Below are positions 51,790 to 61,445 of a stretch of DNA of 64,000 bases, piece by piece. The notes below the pieces were generated by a model. It saw only the letters and a list, made by a program, of their open reading frames with translations. It was not told the origin of the DNA and searched no databases. Positions within the stretch are counted from its first letter, which is position 1. Each line of letters begins with the position of its first letter. This stretch comes from Flavobacteriales bacterium (GTDB lineage Bacteria; Bacteroidota; Bacteroidia; Flavobacteriales_F; PHOS-HE28). The stretch spans positions 1 to 64,000 of the forward strand of contig JADJOG010000025.1 in the NCBI GenBank assembly GCA_016713865.1, in the 5' to 3' direction. Position numbers and translations under genes: made by a program.

Positions 51790-51879
51790 GGCGGTATTGG
51801 CGCGACTGATCGATGGCACGCCGCACTTGCTCAATGCTCAACACGGAATTCCAGCGCCTTGTTTCTTTGAGCACCACAT

Positions 51880-53541
51880 ATGCGCACACTCATCGCCCTC
51901 ATCATTTGCGTCAACGCCTCTGGCCTTTGCGCACAACCCTTCAACTGGCAATGGTCCGTGGCACCTACGGGCGGACAGACCTTGTTCGGCAGCGCCACGG
52001 ATGCCGAGGGCAATACCTACCTCACCGGAAGGTTCAACTTCAATGCGAATTTCCCTCCGCTTCCTCAGCTCACCACGCTGGGCGCTGAAACGGACGGGTT
52101 TGTGGCGAAGTACAGTCCGGATGGAGCCGCTCTTTGGGTGGTCTCGTTCACCGGCACCACCAACGACGAGTGCCGCGGGATCAGTGTTGATGCGCTCGGC
52201 GGGGTATATGTCACGGGGTTCTTCACCAGCCCAACGCTCACCATCGGCGGTGAAACCCTCACGCGCATCGGCACGCAGGATGCCTTCGTGGCGAAGCTCG
52301 CAGCGGATGGTGCTTGCCTCTGGGCCATGGATCTGAGCACAAGCGAGGATGATTTCGAGCAAGGCACATCGATCACGAGCGCACCGAACGGCGACAGTTA
52401 TGTGACCGGTTACTACAAAGGCACTTTCGACCCTGCGGGGTCGACCACGCTCACGTCTTGCGTGAATGGCAGTAACCTGTTCATCCTGAAACTGGATGCC
52501 GATGGCGACGTGCTCTGGTCCCGAAGCCCGGTATGCCCGTCGCAGCCCAGCTATGGCGAGAGCTACGGCCAGGTGGTGCATGTGGATGTTTACGGCAACC
52601 TCTTCTTGGCCGGTGCCTTCCGGGGCGCCACCTGCACCTTTGGCGACAGCACCTTCGTGAACTATTCGGAGAGCTCGAACAACCTGCTTTGGGCGAAGTT
52701 CAATTTGGCGGGCGACCTGCTTTGGGCGCGTTCGTTCGGTGCGAACCTTGACGACCGTGCATTCGACATCGATACCGACCTGAACGGCAACGCGTACCTG
52801 GCAATCGAACGAAGAGGCAACTACACCCTTCCGGAATTCACCATTCCGTACAACACCGGTGGCTCGTTCAACTGGCGCACCCTCGCATTGAAATGCGACC
52901 TGAATGGCGTGTTCCTCTGGTACGAGCGTGTGGGCGGCAGCGCGGACGACCACAGCATCTGGAGCATAAAGGTCCTCCCCGACGGTTCGTTCATGCTTGG
53001 CGGTGAATTCAGCCGCCAGTGTACGTTCGATTCCTTCACGATTCCGTGGAACAACTACGACGAGTTCTGGTCGCTGTTCCTCGCGCGCTACAACGCGGCT
53101 GGTGTCGCACAGCAGGTTTTCGTTCGCAGGCAAGCGTATGCCAGGGCCATACGCGGCATCACCGCTGATGAAGCGGGCAATGTGTACATGGCGGGGTATT
53201 TCTACGACTCGCTCACCGTGGGCAACCTGCCTATCATGGACGTGGCGAATTCTGCCCTGGTCCTGGCGCGGAGCGGCGACTTCAGCACTGCTGCTCGCGA
53301 GGATCAGCGCGTCAATGCCAGCATCGCCTATCCGAACCCCAGCGCGGGTCCTGTGCGCATCACATCGCCCTTCGCGTTCGATCGCATCCGCTTCATGGAC
53401 GCCGCAGGCAGGTTGATCTTCGAGCACAACGTCGGTGATCGCACGAGTTGGGCGGGCGACTCACCCGGGCAAGGCGCCGTGCAGTATTCGCTCTGGCACC
53501 GAGGTTCGCTCGTTGGTGTCGGTCGTATTATGGTGGAGTAG
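51880..53541 (+). CDS. T9SS-type SBBP-like beta-propeller protein
   Basis: 553 residues, intact. Signal peptide MRTLIALIICVNASGLCAQ; then seven or so ~60-residue units with the SBBP-like signature (TDAEGNTYLTGRF...TDGFVAKYSPDGAALW, VDALGGVYVTGFF...DAFVAKLAADGACLW, LPDGSFMLGGEF), predicting a propeller. The C-terminal ~85 residues are sorting-like (IAYPNPSAGPVRITSP, ending WHRGSLVGVGRIMVE). Related to the frameshifted protein at 36837-39199 but without the CDSY repeats. The arsC 3' remnant follows directly. Confidence 0.85.
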   Translation: MRTLIALIICVNASGLCAQPFNWQWSVAPTGGQTLFGSATDAEGNTYLTGRFNFNANFPPLPQLTTLGAETDGFVAKYSPDGAALWVVSFTGTTNDECRGISVDALGGVYVTGFFTSPTLTIGGETLTRIGTQDAFVAKLAADGACLWAMDLSTSEDDFEQGTSITSAPNGDSYVTGYYKGTFDPAGSTTLTSCVNGSNLFILKLDADGDVLWSRSPVCPSQPSYGESYGQVVHVDVYGNLFLAGAFRGATCTFGDSTFVNYSESSNNLLWAKFNLAGDLLWARSFGANLDDRAFDIDTDLNGNAYLAIERRGNYTLPEFTIPYNTGGSFNWRTLALKCDLNGVFLWYERVGGSADDHSIWSIKVLPDGSFMLGGEFSRQCTFDSFTIPWNNYDEFWSLFLARYNAAGVAQQVFVRRQAYARAIRGITADEAGNVYMAGYFYDSLTVGNLPIMDVANSALVLARSGDFSTAAREDQRVNASIAYPNPSAGPVRITSPFAFDRIRFMDAAGRLIFEHNVGDRTSWAGDSPGQGAVQYSLWHRGSLVGVGRIMVE

Positions 53542-53587
53542 CACAGCATCTCCGCGCAGCAGGCGCGTGCGTGTTCGAACAGAGCGA

Positions 53588-53710
53588 AAGGATTAACGCA
53601 AGTACATCCTGCAGGAATACACCTTCCTCAAGCGGCCTGTGATGGTGCTCGACGATAAGATCTTCATCGGCAATGGCAAGAACGTGGTGAAGGCGATGGA
53701 AGAGGCGGCT
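53588..53710 (+). pseudogene. 3' remnant of a second arsC-like gene
   Basis: Bases 53597-53710 match 39549-39662 of the intact gene with 6 differences in 114. Five are synonymous in the original frame and one gives Asn to Asp (VMVLDDKIFIG). An in-frame TAA at 53594 stands where the intact gene has TAC, and there is no start, so it is not expressed. As at the intact gene, a T9SS gene converges from the other side. Confidence 0.9.
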
Positions 53711-53726
53711 CGTGAGGTGAGGCGGT

Positions 53727-56209
53727 TCACTCCTTCAGCATCCTCACAACCGCCTCGTTCGCGCGCACCGCATAGGCTCCCGGCGCCCACGTGCCTGCAT
53801 CGATCTCCAGGCGGTCTTGCTTCGTGCGGGCGGCATGCACCACACGGCCCTGCATATCAAGCACGAGGACCTCGCCCAGCGGAGCGGCGCCCGCGATCGT
53901 GAATTGTTGCGACGCGGGGTTGGGGAATACGCGCAGTCCTTCTTGCGCAACTCCTGCTTCCGAGAGCCCAACCCAACCAGCTCCTAACCGCGCGATTCGA
54001 TTCCGCGGCACGCCCGCCAAGCTGGTGAACTGTCCACCAACGAGGATAGAGCCGTCCTCTTGCAAGACCATTTCACTAACCCTGTTGCTTGGAATCGTAG
54101 ACGTGTAGAAGTCGAGGTCGCGAGTTCCGTCGGCGTTGAGCCTCACTACCGGCCAGGTGGATGTTCCACTGAAGGATCCGAAAGACCCAGCCAGCACAAT
54201 CCTATCAAAAGAATCTACCGCGACCACATCAGCCCCAAGGCTGGCACCAACCCCAACGGCTTGATTGAATGCAAGGTCAAGAGAACCAGATTCATCGAGT
54301 CGTGCGATACGCCCAACGGCCACGCCATTGACGCTATTGAAGCCCCCTGCTATCAGGATCCGCCCATCCGATTGAAGAGCAACCCCACGCACATCTCCGC
54401 CTGTCGGTCCTGTGCCCGTGTTAAAGCTCATGTCGCGCGAGCCATCGGGGTTGAGGCGCACGATGCCTCGGGCAACGGCACCATTCCATTGAATGAACTG
54501 GCCAACCACCAGGATTCTCCCATCGGGCTGCAACATAATCTGCCTTGCAGGAAAGCTATTGCCGGTCACTCCCGCATCGAAAGACTCATCGACACTGCCA
54601 TTGGGGTGCAGCATGAGCATCGGCCTGCTAATCGTGTCTCCGAAAACCTGGAGTCCTCCGGCGATCAGGATCCGCCCATCGGGCAAGATGAGCGCGCAAC
54701 TCACATAGCCACTGAGATATGTCTGGAACGTGGTGTCCAAGTCGCCTGTTGGAAGGAGTCTCGCGATACTCCTTCTCTCGATGTTCTGAATGCGATTGAA
54801 GGATCCAGTCAGCAGCAACCGACCATCGGCTTGAACGGAAACGGACTCAACGGAGCCATCCGCTCCATCTCGAGGGTCGAACGAAAGGTCCAGGTCGCCG
54901 TCGGCTTCCAATCGCGCGAGGCGTCTCCTCAAAGTCCCGTTGTACCGCGTGAACTCTCCTCCAATCACGATCCTGCCGTCAGGTTGCACAGCGAGAGCGC
55001 CAACACGACCATTGGCTCCGGTGCATGTGTTAAAGGAAAGGTCCAGCGACCCGTCGGACATCAGGGCTTCCATGTAACGGCATGGCTCATCAAGCCATCG
55101 ATTCACATACCCGGCAATGATGATGCGTTCTCCAGGTCGATAAACCACATCCAAGATGTTGCCCGATGTGCCGCTGCCGGTACCAACTAGCAACAACGGA
55201 TCTCCCGTGCTCGATAGCACGGCCATCCCATCGCACGCCACGCCACGGTATTGAACAAAGCCACCTGCAATAAGCAGAGTACCATCATTCCCGCTGCGCA
55301 AGTGCTCTGCTGGGAAGCTGATGCTTTGACCTGGGTCGAACGCCTCATCGAGTTCACCGGAAGGAAGGACCTTTGCCAGCCTTGTTCTTGTTACTCCGGC
55401 ATATGCGGAGAAGACACCTGTTATCCAAATGGAACCATCAACCGCGATGTCCAGCGCACTCACCGGACCATTGGGTCCACCATTGCTTGCGAATGTGGTA
55501 TCCAACTGACCGAACGAATCGAAACGCGCCAGGCGCTTAATCGGACGTCCTTGCACAGATGTGAAGCTCCCGCCGATGATTAGACCACCATTCGCCTCGT
55601 ACAGCGCGCAGGTAATGCCCCCTCCCACGTCGGCACCCAGATCAAGGCTGGTTAGCGCGCCATCGGCGGAATAATGCGCCCATCCATTGCGGCTGGAGCT
55701 CCCGACCGAGGTGAAGCTGCCCTGCACGAGTACCGACCCATTCGGGGCCGCGAATACGCGATTCACGGAGCCGTTCGGGGGTGCCACGAGCGCGAACGAT
55801 GGATCAAATAGACCGTCGTTCGTCAGCTTCACCACATTCGTGAACGATGGGCCGGTTGATGAAGTGAACCAGCCTCCAGGAAGTAACCGCCTAGTGGTGA
55901 TTTCGCCATATCAGCATACCCACCCGATGTCAAGGCCGGCCCCCAAGACCCGTCCAACAAAGCCCCTGATTGAGATATACGAATCAACCTCGGCGAATGC
56001 TGACCGTTATAATATGACCCGCCACCCAGCAGCAAGAAACCGGCCGGGCCCAAGTCGAATACCCGTGCAACTGCGCTTTGTGGACCGCTCCCATCACCAT
56101 GCAGCCCGATGTCATCAGGATTGAAGGACAAGTCGACGTGACCATCCTGTCCAGAGGCGCTTAGACAAAGGACAAGTGTCAGCAACAGCGCGGCTTTAGC
56201 ATGTCTCAT
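53727..56209 (-). CDS. T9SS-sorted delta-60 repeat (DUF5122) beta-propeller protein (one frameshift)
   Basis: About 828 residues. Signal peptide MRHAKAALLLTLVLCLSASGQ, then GHVDLSFNPDDIG and a dozen or more delta-60 units of ~55 residues with the pattern DGRILIGGxFxxxNGxxRxxIARLxxDGSLDxSFN (for example QPDGRIVIGGEFTRYNGTLRRRLARL). The sorting domain is VFPNPASQQFTIAGAA, ending TWAPGAYAVRANEAVVRMLKE. One base is missing near 55870; repaired text reads WFTSSTGPSFTNVVKL. Its final ~50 residues resemble the end of the protein at 39679, so both arsC 3' ends face the same type of gene end. Confidence 0.88.
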
Positions 56210-56231
56210 GGTGGAGGAATTCTTATTCAGC

Positions 56232-56239
56232 CAAATATG
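56232..56239 (-). promoter_or_regulatory. Candidate -7 promoter box for the delta-60 repeat gene
   Basis: On the minus strand CATATTTG (TAnnTTTG with one mismatch), with a TTG 16 nt upstream and the start codon 22 nt downstream. The 145-bp region to rpoN is a divergent promoter region; on the plus strand TATTTTCG at 56339-56346 may serve rpoN. Confidence 0.4.
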
Positions 56240-56354
56240 ATTGCTGTCGCAATGGCAATGCGGCACGATCGCACCATGGGAATTCAGAAGCGCGGCAATG
56301 GGGCTTTTCGCGCAGACAACGGCCCATGCGCACCGCTGTATTTTCGCCCCCGTC

Positions 56355-57824
56355 ATGCTCAAGCAAGGTCTATTTCAGAAGCTCTCCCAGAAGCTATCGC
56401 CGCAGCAGATCCAGCTGATGAAGATGCTGCAGCTGCCCACCATGGAGATGGAGGAGCGCATCCGCCAGGAGTTGGAAGAGAACCCGGCGCTCGAAGGCGG
56501 CGAGGATGAGAATGACGAAGAGACACCCTCCGAAGAAGAGGCCATAACGGAGAGCGGCGAGCTCGATAGCGAGCAGCATGAGGATCAAGAGCGCGACGAC
56601 TTCGACCTGAGCGACTACTTCCCCGATGACGACACGCCCGACTCCAAGCTGAGCGTGCGCAACACCGGACCCGACGATGAGGAGCGCGAGATTCCCTTGG
56701 CCGGCGGCACCACTTTCCAGGACCACTTGAAGGCACAGCTCTCGCTGGTCGATTGCGATGAGCGCACCGAGCTGCTCGCCGAGCACCTGATCGGCAACCT
56801 CGATGAGGACGGCTACCTGCGCCGCGACCTGCACGCCATCGTGAACGACCTCGCCTTCACGCAGAACGTGATGGCCAACGTGGCCGAGCTGGAGAAGGCC
56901 CTGCGCGCCGTGCAGGAGCTGGATCCCGCTGGAACCGGTGCCCGCGACCTGCGCGAATGCCTGCTGCTGCAGGTGCGCCGAATGCCCCACAGCCTGGATC
57001 AGCGCGTGGCCGAAGCAATACTCGACAAGCACTTCGATGCCTTCAGCCGCAAGCACTACGACAAGATCCTGGAGCGTCTCGAGATCGACGAGGACGCCCT
57101 CAAGGACGCCATCGACCTGATCATCCGCCTGAACCCAAAGCCGGGCAACACCTTGCGGGAGACCAGCGCGCCACGGCAGGAAATCGTACCCGATTTCGGC
57201 ATCATGGCCATCGATGGGCAGCTGGAGCTCAGCCTCAATGGCCGCAACGCGCCGGAGCTGCGCATCAGCCGCGCCTACCGCGACATGATGCAGGAGTACC
57301 AGCGCAACAAGAAGGACAAGGCCGCGAAGGACGCGCTGCTGTTCATCAAACAGAAGCTCGATAGCGCGAAGTGGTTCATCGATGCGATCAAGCAGCGCCA
57401 GCATACGCTCATGGTCACCATGGAAGCGATCATGGAGCACCAGCGCGAGTTCTTCCTCAGCGGCGACGAGACCAAGCTGAAGCCGATGATCCTGAAAGAC
57501 ATCGCCGAGAAGGTGGGCATGGACATCAGCACCATCAGCCGCGTGGCCAACAGCAAGTACGTGCAGACCAACCACGGCACTTACCTGCTCAAGTTCTTCT
57601 TCAGCGAGAGCCTGACCAATCAGGAGGGCGAAGAGGTGAGCACCCGCGAGGTGAAGAAGATCCTGAAGGATGCGATCGAGGCCGAGGACAAGCGCAAGCC
57701 CCTCACCGACGATGAGCTCACCGCGCTGCTGAAGGAGAAGGGCTACAACATCGCGCGCCGCACCGTGGCCAAGTACCGCGAGCAATTAGCGCTGCCCGTA
57801 GCGCGTTTGCGCAAGACGCTCTGA
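56355..57824 (+). CDS. rpoN: RNA polymerase sigma-54 factor
   Basis: 489 residues, full length. Region I, which contacts enhancer-binding activators, is MLKQGLFQKLSQKLSPQQIQLMKMLQLP. A strongly acidic region II (EDENDEETPSEEEAITESGELDSEQHEDQERDDFD, broken up by few other residues) follows. The core-binding part contains DLRECLLLQV and IIRLNPKPGNTL. The DNA-binding domain carries the HTH (MILKDIAEKVGMDISTISRVANSKYV) and the invariant RpoN box ARRTVAKYRE near residue 470. Start chosen at the conserved MLKQ; the frame is open upstream but not conserved. No enhancer-binding protein is encoded in this window. The next gene begins 3 nt after the stop. Confidence 0.97.
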   Translation: MLKQGLFQKLSQKLSPQQIQLMKMLQLPTMEMEERIRQELEENPALEGGEDENDEETPSEEEAITESGELDSEQHEDQERDDFDLSDYFPDDDTPDSKLSVRNTGPDDEEREIPLAGGTTFQDHLKAQLSLVDCDERTELLAEHLIGNLDEDGYLRRDLHAIVNDLAFTQNVMANVAELEKALRAVQELDPAGTGARDLRECLLLQVRRMPHSLDQRVAEAILDKHFDAFSRKHYDKILERLEIDEDALKDAIDLIIRLNPKPGNTLRETSAPRQEIVPDFGIMAIDGQLELSLNGRNAPELRISRAYRDMMQEYQRNKKDKAAKDALLFIKQKLDSAKWFIDAIKQRQHTLMVTMEAIMEHQREFFLSGDETKLKPMILKDIAEKVGMDISTISRVANSKYVQTNHGTYLLKFFFSESLTNQEGEEVSTREVKKILKDAIEAEDKRKPLTDDELTALLKEKGYNIARRTVAKYREQLALPVARLRKTL

Positions 57825-57827
57825 GTC

Positions 57828-58442
57828 TTGGCCCGCCTCCTCTCGTACCTGCTGCATCCGCTGCTGATGCCCACGTTCACGTTGTGGCTCGCGTTGCGCA
57901 TCGACCCCCACCTCGCCTACTTCATCACTCCGGAGGACCGCTGGAAAGTGCTGATGATGGTGGCCCTGATGACCATCGCCTTCCCGCTCACCAGCGCCCT
58001 GCTGCTCATGCGCGCCGGCCTGGTTTCCAATCTGGAGATGCCTCGCCGGCAAGAGCGCATCGGCCCATACGCCATGTCGCTGATGTACTACGGCATGACC
58101 GCTTACCTGCTCGCTCGCACGCCGCTGCACCCGATGGCCTTCTCGCTCTTCATCGGCGCTGCTATAGCCCTGCTCTTCACCACGCTCATCACGCTCCGAT
58201 GGAAGATCAGCGCGCATATGGTAGGCATCGGCGGCTGCTTGGGGGCGATCGTGGCACTCGGCCAGGCGCATGCGCTCAACGCTTTCGCGCCCATCGCCGC
58301 GATCGCGGTGGTCGCAGGCGCTTTGGGCACGGCACGGCTGCTCGCCAGCGATCATTCGCCAGCACAGGTATATGCTGGCACGGCGCTCGGCTTCGTGAGC
58401 GTGCTGACGGCGATGCTGCTGACGCCTGCCTTGCGGTTCTGA
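57828..58442 (+). CDS. PAP2-like integral membrane protein
   Basis: 204 residues from a TTG start 3 nt after the rpoN stop (next Met is residue 14, at 57867). Five or six hydrophobic helices. Two segments resemble parts of the PAP2 phosphatase signature: KISAHMVGIGG (in place of the PSGH loop) and ASDHSPAQVYAGTALGF (like SR-H-D). The canonical first motif is not clear and the catalytic set looks incomplete, so activity is uncertain. Bacteroidota often carry such PAP2-like proteins of unknown substrate. Tight spacing suggests cotranscription with rpoN. Confidence 0.7.
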   Translation: MARLLSYLLHPLLMPTFTLWLALRIDPHLAYFITPEDRWKVLMMVALMTIAFPLTSALLLMRAGLVSNLEMPRRQERIGPYAMSLMYYGMTAYLLARTPLHPMAFSLFIGAAIALLFTTLITLRWKISAHMVGIGGCLGAIVALGQAHALNAFAPIAAIAVVAGALGTARLLASDHSPAQVYAGTALGFVSVLTAMLLTPALRF

Positions 58443-58469
58443 TGCTACGGCCCATCTTCGTGGGCTGCC

Positions 58470-60011
58470 ATGAGACCATTCGTCACGCTCGCGCTGCTGC
58501 TGCCTCTCTCGTGCATCGCTTCGCCCGATAGCGTGCAGGTGTTCTGGAGCGGTGCGCTCACGCCCCACAGCATCAGCATCCGCGCCCGCGTGAGCACCGT
58601 TACGGACAGCGTTCGCGTGGCTTACTGCGAAGCGCCCTGCACCGCCGGTTATAACTACTCCGCATACGTCACAGCCGATGCCGCCTTCGATCAAGTAGCG
58701 CGGATCGACCTCAATGGCCTGCAGCCCGAAACGCCATACACCTACCGCTTCGAGGTGAATGCCGTGCTCGATACCGCGCAAGGCCGGGTTGGTCATTTCA
58801 CCACACCGCCCATCGGTTCCGCTTCGTTCTCGTTCGTTACCGGATCATGCAATGGCGATTCGAAGTCGCCGGTTTGGCAGGCCATGCGCGATCGCGACCC
58901 GCTCTTCTTCCTCGGCACTGGCGATCTGCATTACCGCGACCCCAACAGCCTCGACCCCGAAGCGCATCGCGCACCCTATCGCGAGGCCGTGCTTGCCTAT
59001 TCACCCATGAATGAGCTGCTGCACCAGGCGCCCATCGCCTATGTGTGGGATGATCACGACTTCTGCGGCAATAATTCCGATGGCGAATCCGTGGGCAAGG
59101 TGAGCGCCGCACGCGCTTACCGCGAATACGTGCCGCATTATCCGCTCAGCAATAGCACCGGCGTGTATCAGGCTTTCACGATCGGGCGCGTGCATTTCAT
59201 AATGAGCGATCTGCGATCGAGCAAATCGTATTGGGGCATGATGGACGTGGTGCAATACACCTGGCTCTTGCAGCAATTCCTGCATGCGCGCGATAATGGC
59301 CTGGTGGCTTGCTGGGTGTCGCCGCTCACGTGGAACAGCATGGGGTGGCCAGAGAACTGGGCATGCCAGCCCGAAGAGCGCCGCGCCATCAGCGACTTCC
59401 TCTATGCCCAGCATGTGAAGGATCTCTTCATCATCAGCGGCGATGCGCACATGCTCGCCATCGACGACGGCGCCAATGCCGATTTCAGCACGGCACAGAG
59501 CCTCGCGTATCATTATCCGATCTTCCAAGCAGCCGCCATCAGCCGCTTCGGCTCCTACAAGGGCGGCAACTTCAATCAGGGCGGCGTTTTCCCGAATCCC
59601 TACCCGTGGAATGGGCAATTCGGCGAGGTGATCGTCAATGATGACGGCCAGGATGTGTGCATCACCCTCAATGGCTATCGCACGGACAGCATGAGTTCGG
59701 TTGTCAGTGTCGTGAACACCTATTCCTTCTGCCGCACACCATCGACACCTGATGCCGTTACCGAAGCTTCTTCGAGCGCGCTGGAAGCATGGTACGCGCA
59801 AGGCGCCGGACTACTCGTGCGTGGACCTGCTAGCGTACCCATCGCGATCCGCGTGAGTGACGCGCAAGGCCGATTGATCAAGGAAGCTCGCGCAACTGTT
59901 TCGCCGGAAAGCACCCTCATCGCTTTGAATGAGCTTCCCCCTGGGCTCTACACCGCAACCCTAGTGCAAGGCGAACGCCGTATCGCCCTTCGATTCGTCC
60001 GTACAGATTGA
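58470..60011 (+). CDS. Secreted PhoD-like alkaline phosphatase/phosphodiesterase with T9SS-like C-terminus
   Basis: 513 residues, intact. Signal peptide MRPFVTLALLLPLSCIAS; N-terminal FN3-like PhoD domain (VQVFWSGALTPHSISIRARV... LQPETPYTYRFEV); metallophosphatase core with metal-ligand motifs TGSCNGD, GTGDLHYRD, VWDDHDFCGNN and ISGDAHM. PhoD enzymes use Fe and Ca to hydrolyse phosphomonoesters and diesters outside the cytoplasm. The C-terminal ~75 residues (IAIRVSDAQGRLIKEA, LPPGLYTATLVQGERRIALRFVRTD) look like a sorting domain, although the PNP motif is replaced. The Gly/Tyr-rich GNFNQGGVFPNPYPWNG segment is also typical. Confidence 0.9.
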   Translation: MRPFVTLALLLPLSCIASPDSVQVFWSGALTPHSISIRARVSTVTDSVRVAYCEAPCTAGYNYSAYVTADAAFDQVARIDLNGLQPETPYTYRFEVNAVLDTAQGRVGHFTTPPIGSASFSFVTGSCNGDSKSPVWQAMRDRDPLFFLGTGDLHYRDPNSLDPEAHRAPYREAVLAYSPMNELLHQAPIAYVWDDHDFCGNNSDGESVGKVSAARAYREYVPHYPLSNSTGVYQAFTIGRVHFIMSDLRSSKSYWGMMDVVQYTWLLQQFLHARDNGLVACWVSPLTWNSMGWPENWACQPEERRAISDFLYAQHVKDLFIISGDAHMLAIDDGANADFSTAQSLAYHYPIFQAAAISRFGSYKGGNFNQGGVFPNPYPWNGQFGEVIVNDDGQDVCITLNGYRTDSMSSVVSVVNTYSFCRTPSTPDAVTEASSSALEAWYAQGAGLLVRGPASVPIAIRVSDAQGRLIKEARATVSPESTLIALNELPPGLYTATLVQGERRIALRFVRTD

Positions 60012-60022
60012 CACACTTTGCC

Positions 60023-61414
60023 ATGTCCGAACTCGACCGCCGCGATTTCATTCGTCGCACCACGCTAGCCATCCTGGGCCTCGGCCTTGCCCCGCGCGCC
60101 GCACGGGCATTCTGGTCGCCCAATAGTCAAAAGGTGCGCTTGGGCTTCATCGGCGTAGGGCTGCGCGGGCAAGTGCACCTGGCCGAGCTTTCGCTGCGCG
60201 ATGATGTGGAGATCGTGGCCCTGCACGACCCCGATGCCGCTATGATGGCTTTAGCGCAGGAGCTTCTGCACAAGGCGAATCGCCCGAAAGCCGCAGCCTA
60301 CGTGAATGGCAACGAGGGCTACCTCGAACTGCTGCGCCGCAAGGACATCGACGCGGTGATCATCAGCAGTCCGTGGGAATACCATGTGCAGCAGGGCATA
60401 GCGGCGCTTGAAACGGGCAAGGCCGTGGGCATGGAAGTATGCGGCGCCATGAGCGTTGATGAATGCTGGGCTATCGTGCACGCCAGTGAGCGTAGCGGCA
60501 TGCCCGTGATGATGCTGGAGAACGTGTGCTACCGCCGCGATGTGATGGCCGTGATGAACATGGTGCGGCAAGGGCTCTTCGGCGAATTGGTGCATGCGCA
60601 GGGCGGCTATCAGCACGATCTGCGGCACGTGCTCTTCAACAGCGGCGCGGCCAACGGCTACGGCGATGGCGTGGAGTTCGGTGCGAAGGGATGGAGCGAG
60701 GCGAAATGGCGAACGCAGCATTACGTTGATCGCAACGGCGAGCTGTACCCGACGCATGGCCTCGGCCCTGTTGCGGTGATGATGAACATCAATCGCGGCA
60801 ACAGGCTCACACGGCTGAGCAGCATCGCCAGCAAGGCCCGCGGCTCGCACAAGCACATCGTGGAGCATGCAAAGGGCGGAGCATCGCATCCGAACGCACA
60901 GGTGCAATTCAAATGCGGCGACGTGGTGAGCACGCAGATCCAATGCGCCAATGGCGAAACGATCCTGCTCACGCACGATACCACACTGCAACGCCCGTAC
61001 AACCTCGGCTTCCGCGTGCAAGGCACCGAAGGCTTGTGGCAGGACACCGGTTGGGGCGAAGCCGACCAAGGCATGCTCTACTTCGAGAAGCAGATGAAGC
61101 ACAGCCACCGCTGGGAGAACAGCAAGGCCTGGCTGGAGCAATACGACCATCCGCTGTGGAAGCGCTACGCGACGCAGGCCGAAGGCGCGGGCCATGGCGG
61201 CATGGACTTCTTCGTGGACCACGCCTTCATCGAGTGCATCAAGCGCAAGCAGCCTTTCCCGCTCGATGTGTACGACATGGCCACGTGGTATGCCATCACG
61301 CCGCTCAGCGAAAAGAGCATCGCCGAGGGCGGTCAGGTGCAGGAGATCCCCGACTTCACCAATGGCAATTGGAATGAGCGCAAACCAGTTTTCTGTTTCA
61401 CCGATGAGTATTGA
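60023..61414 (+). CDS. GH109 family alpha-N-acetylgalactosaminidase (Gfo/Idh/MocA fold)
   Basis: 463 residues. Twin-arginine signal (LDRRDFIRRTTLAILGLGL) fits GH109 enzymes, which are folded with NAD in the cytosol and exported by Tat. Rossmann motif GFIGVGLRGQVH at 41-52, SSPWEYHVQQGIAALETGKAVGMEV, and the GH109 hallmark WRTQHYVDRNGELYPTHGLGPVAVMMNINRGNR (around residues 232-264). These enzymes remove terminal GalNAc by an NAD-dependent elimination/addition mechanism. Start set at the ATG before the RR motif; a TTG 15 nt upstream is less likely. Followed by a fucosidase gene, so both may strip mucin- or blood-group-like glycans (inference). Confidence 0.9.
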   Translation: MSELDRRDFIRRTTLAILGLGLAPRAARAFWSPNSQKVRLGFIGVGLRGQVHLAELSLRDDVEIVALHDPDAAMMALAQELLHKANRPKAAAYVNGNEGYLELLRRKDIDAVIISSPWEYHVQQGIAALETGKAVGMEVCGAMSVDECWAIVHASERSGMPVMMLENVCYRRDVMAVMNMVRQGLFGELVHAQGGYQHDLRHVLFNSGAANGYGDGVEFGAKGWSEAKWRTQHYVDRNGELYPTHGLGPVAVMMNINRGNRLTRLSSIASKARGSHKHIVEHAKGGASHPNAQVQFKCGDVVSTQIQCANGETILLTHDTTLQRPYNLGFRVQGTEGLWQDTGWGEADQGMLYFEKQMKHSHRWENSKAWLEQYDHPLWKRYATQAEGAGHGGMDFFVDHAFIECIKRKQPFPLDVYDMATWYAITPLSEKSIAEGGQVQEIPDFTNGNWNERKPVFCFTDEY

Positions 61415-61445
61415 TCAGATGATGAGCCGATCAGACAATCGGACC

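Noticed and set aside
51838..53427. 529-codon minus-strand frame opposite the SBBP-like gene
   Set aside because: The plus strand has a signal peptide, regular propeller repeats and a sorting domain; the minus frame is an Arg/Ala/Val-rich shadow of GC-rich codons.
56394..57785. 463-codon minus-strand frame opposite rpoN
   Set aside because: Low-complexity Leu/Val/Ala/His translation with no start context; rpoN on the plus strand is unambiguous, with the RpoN box.
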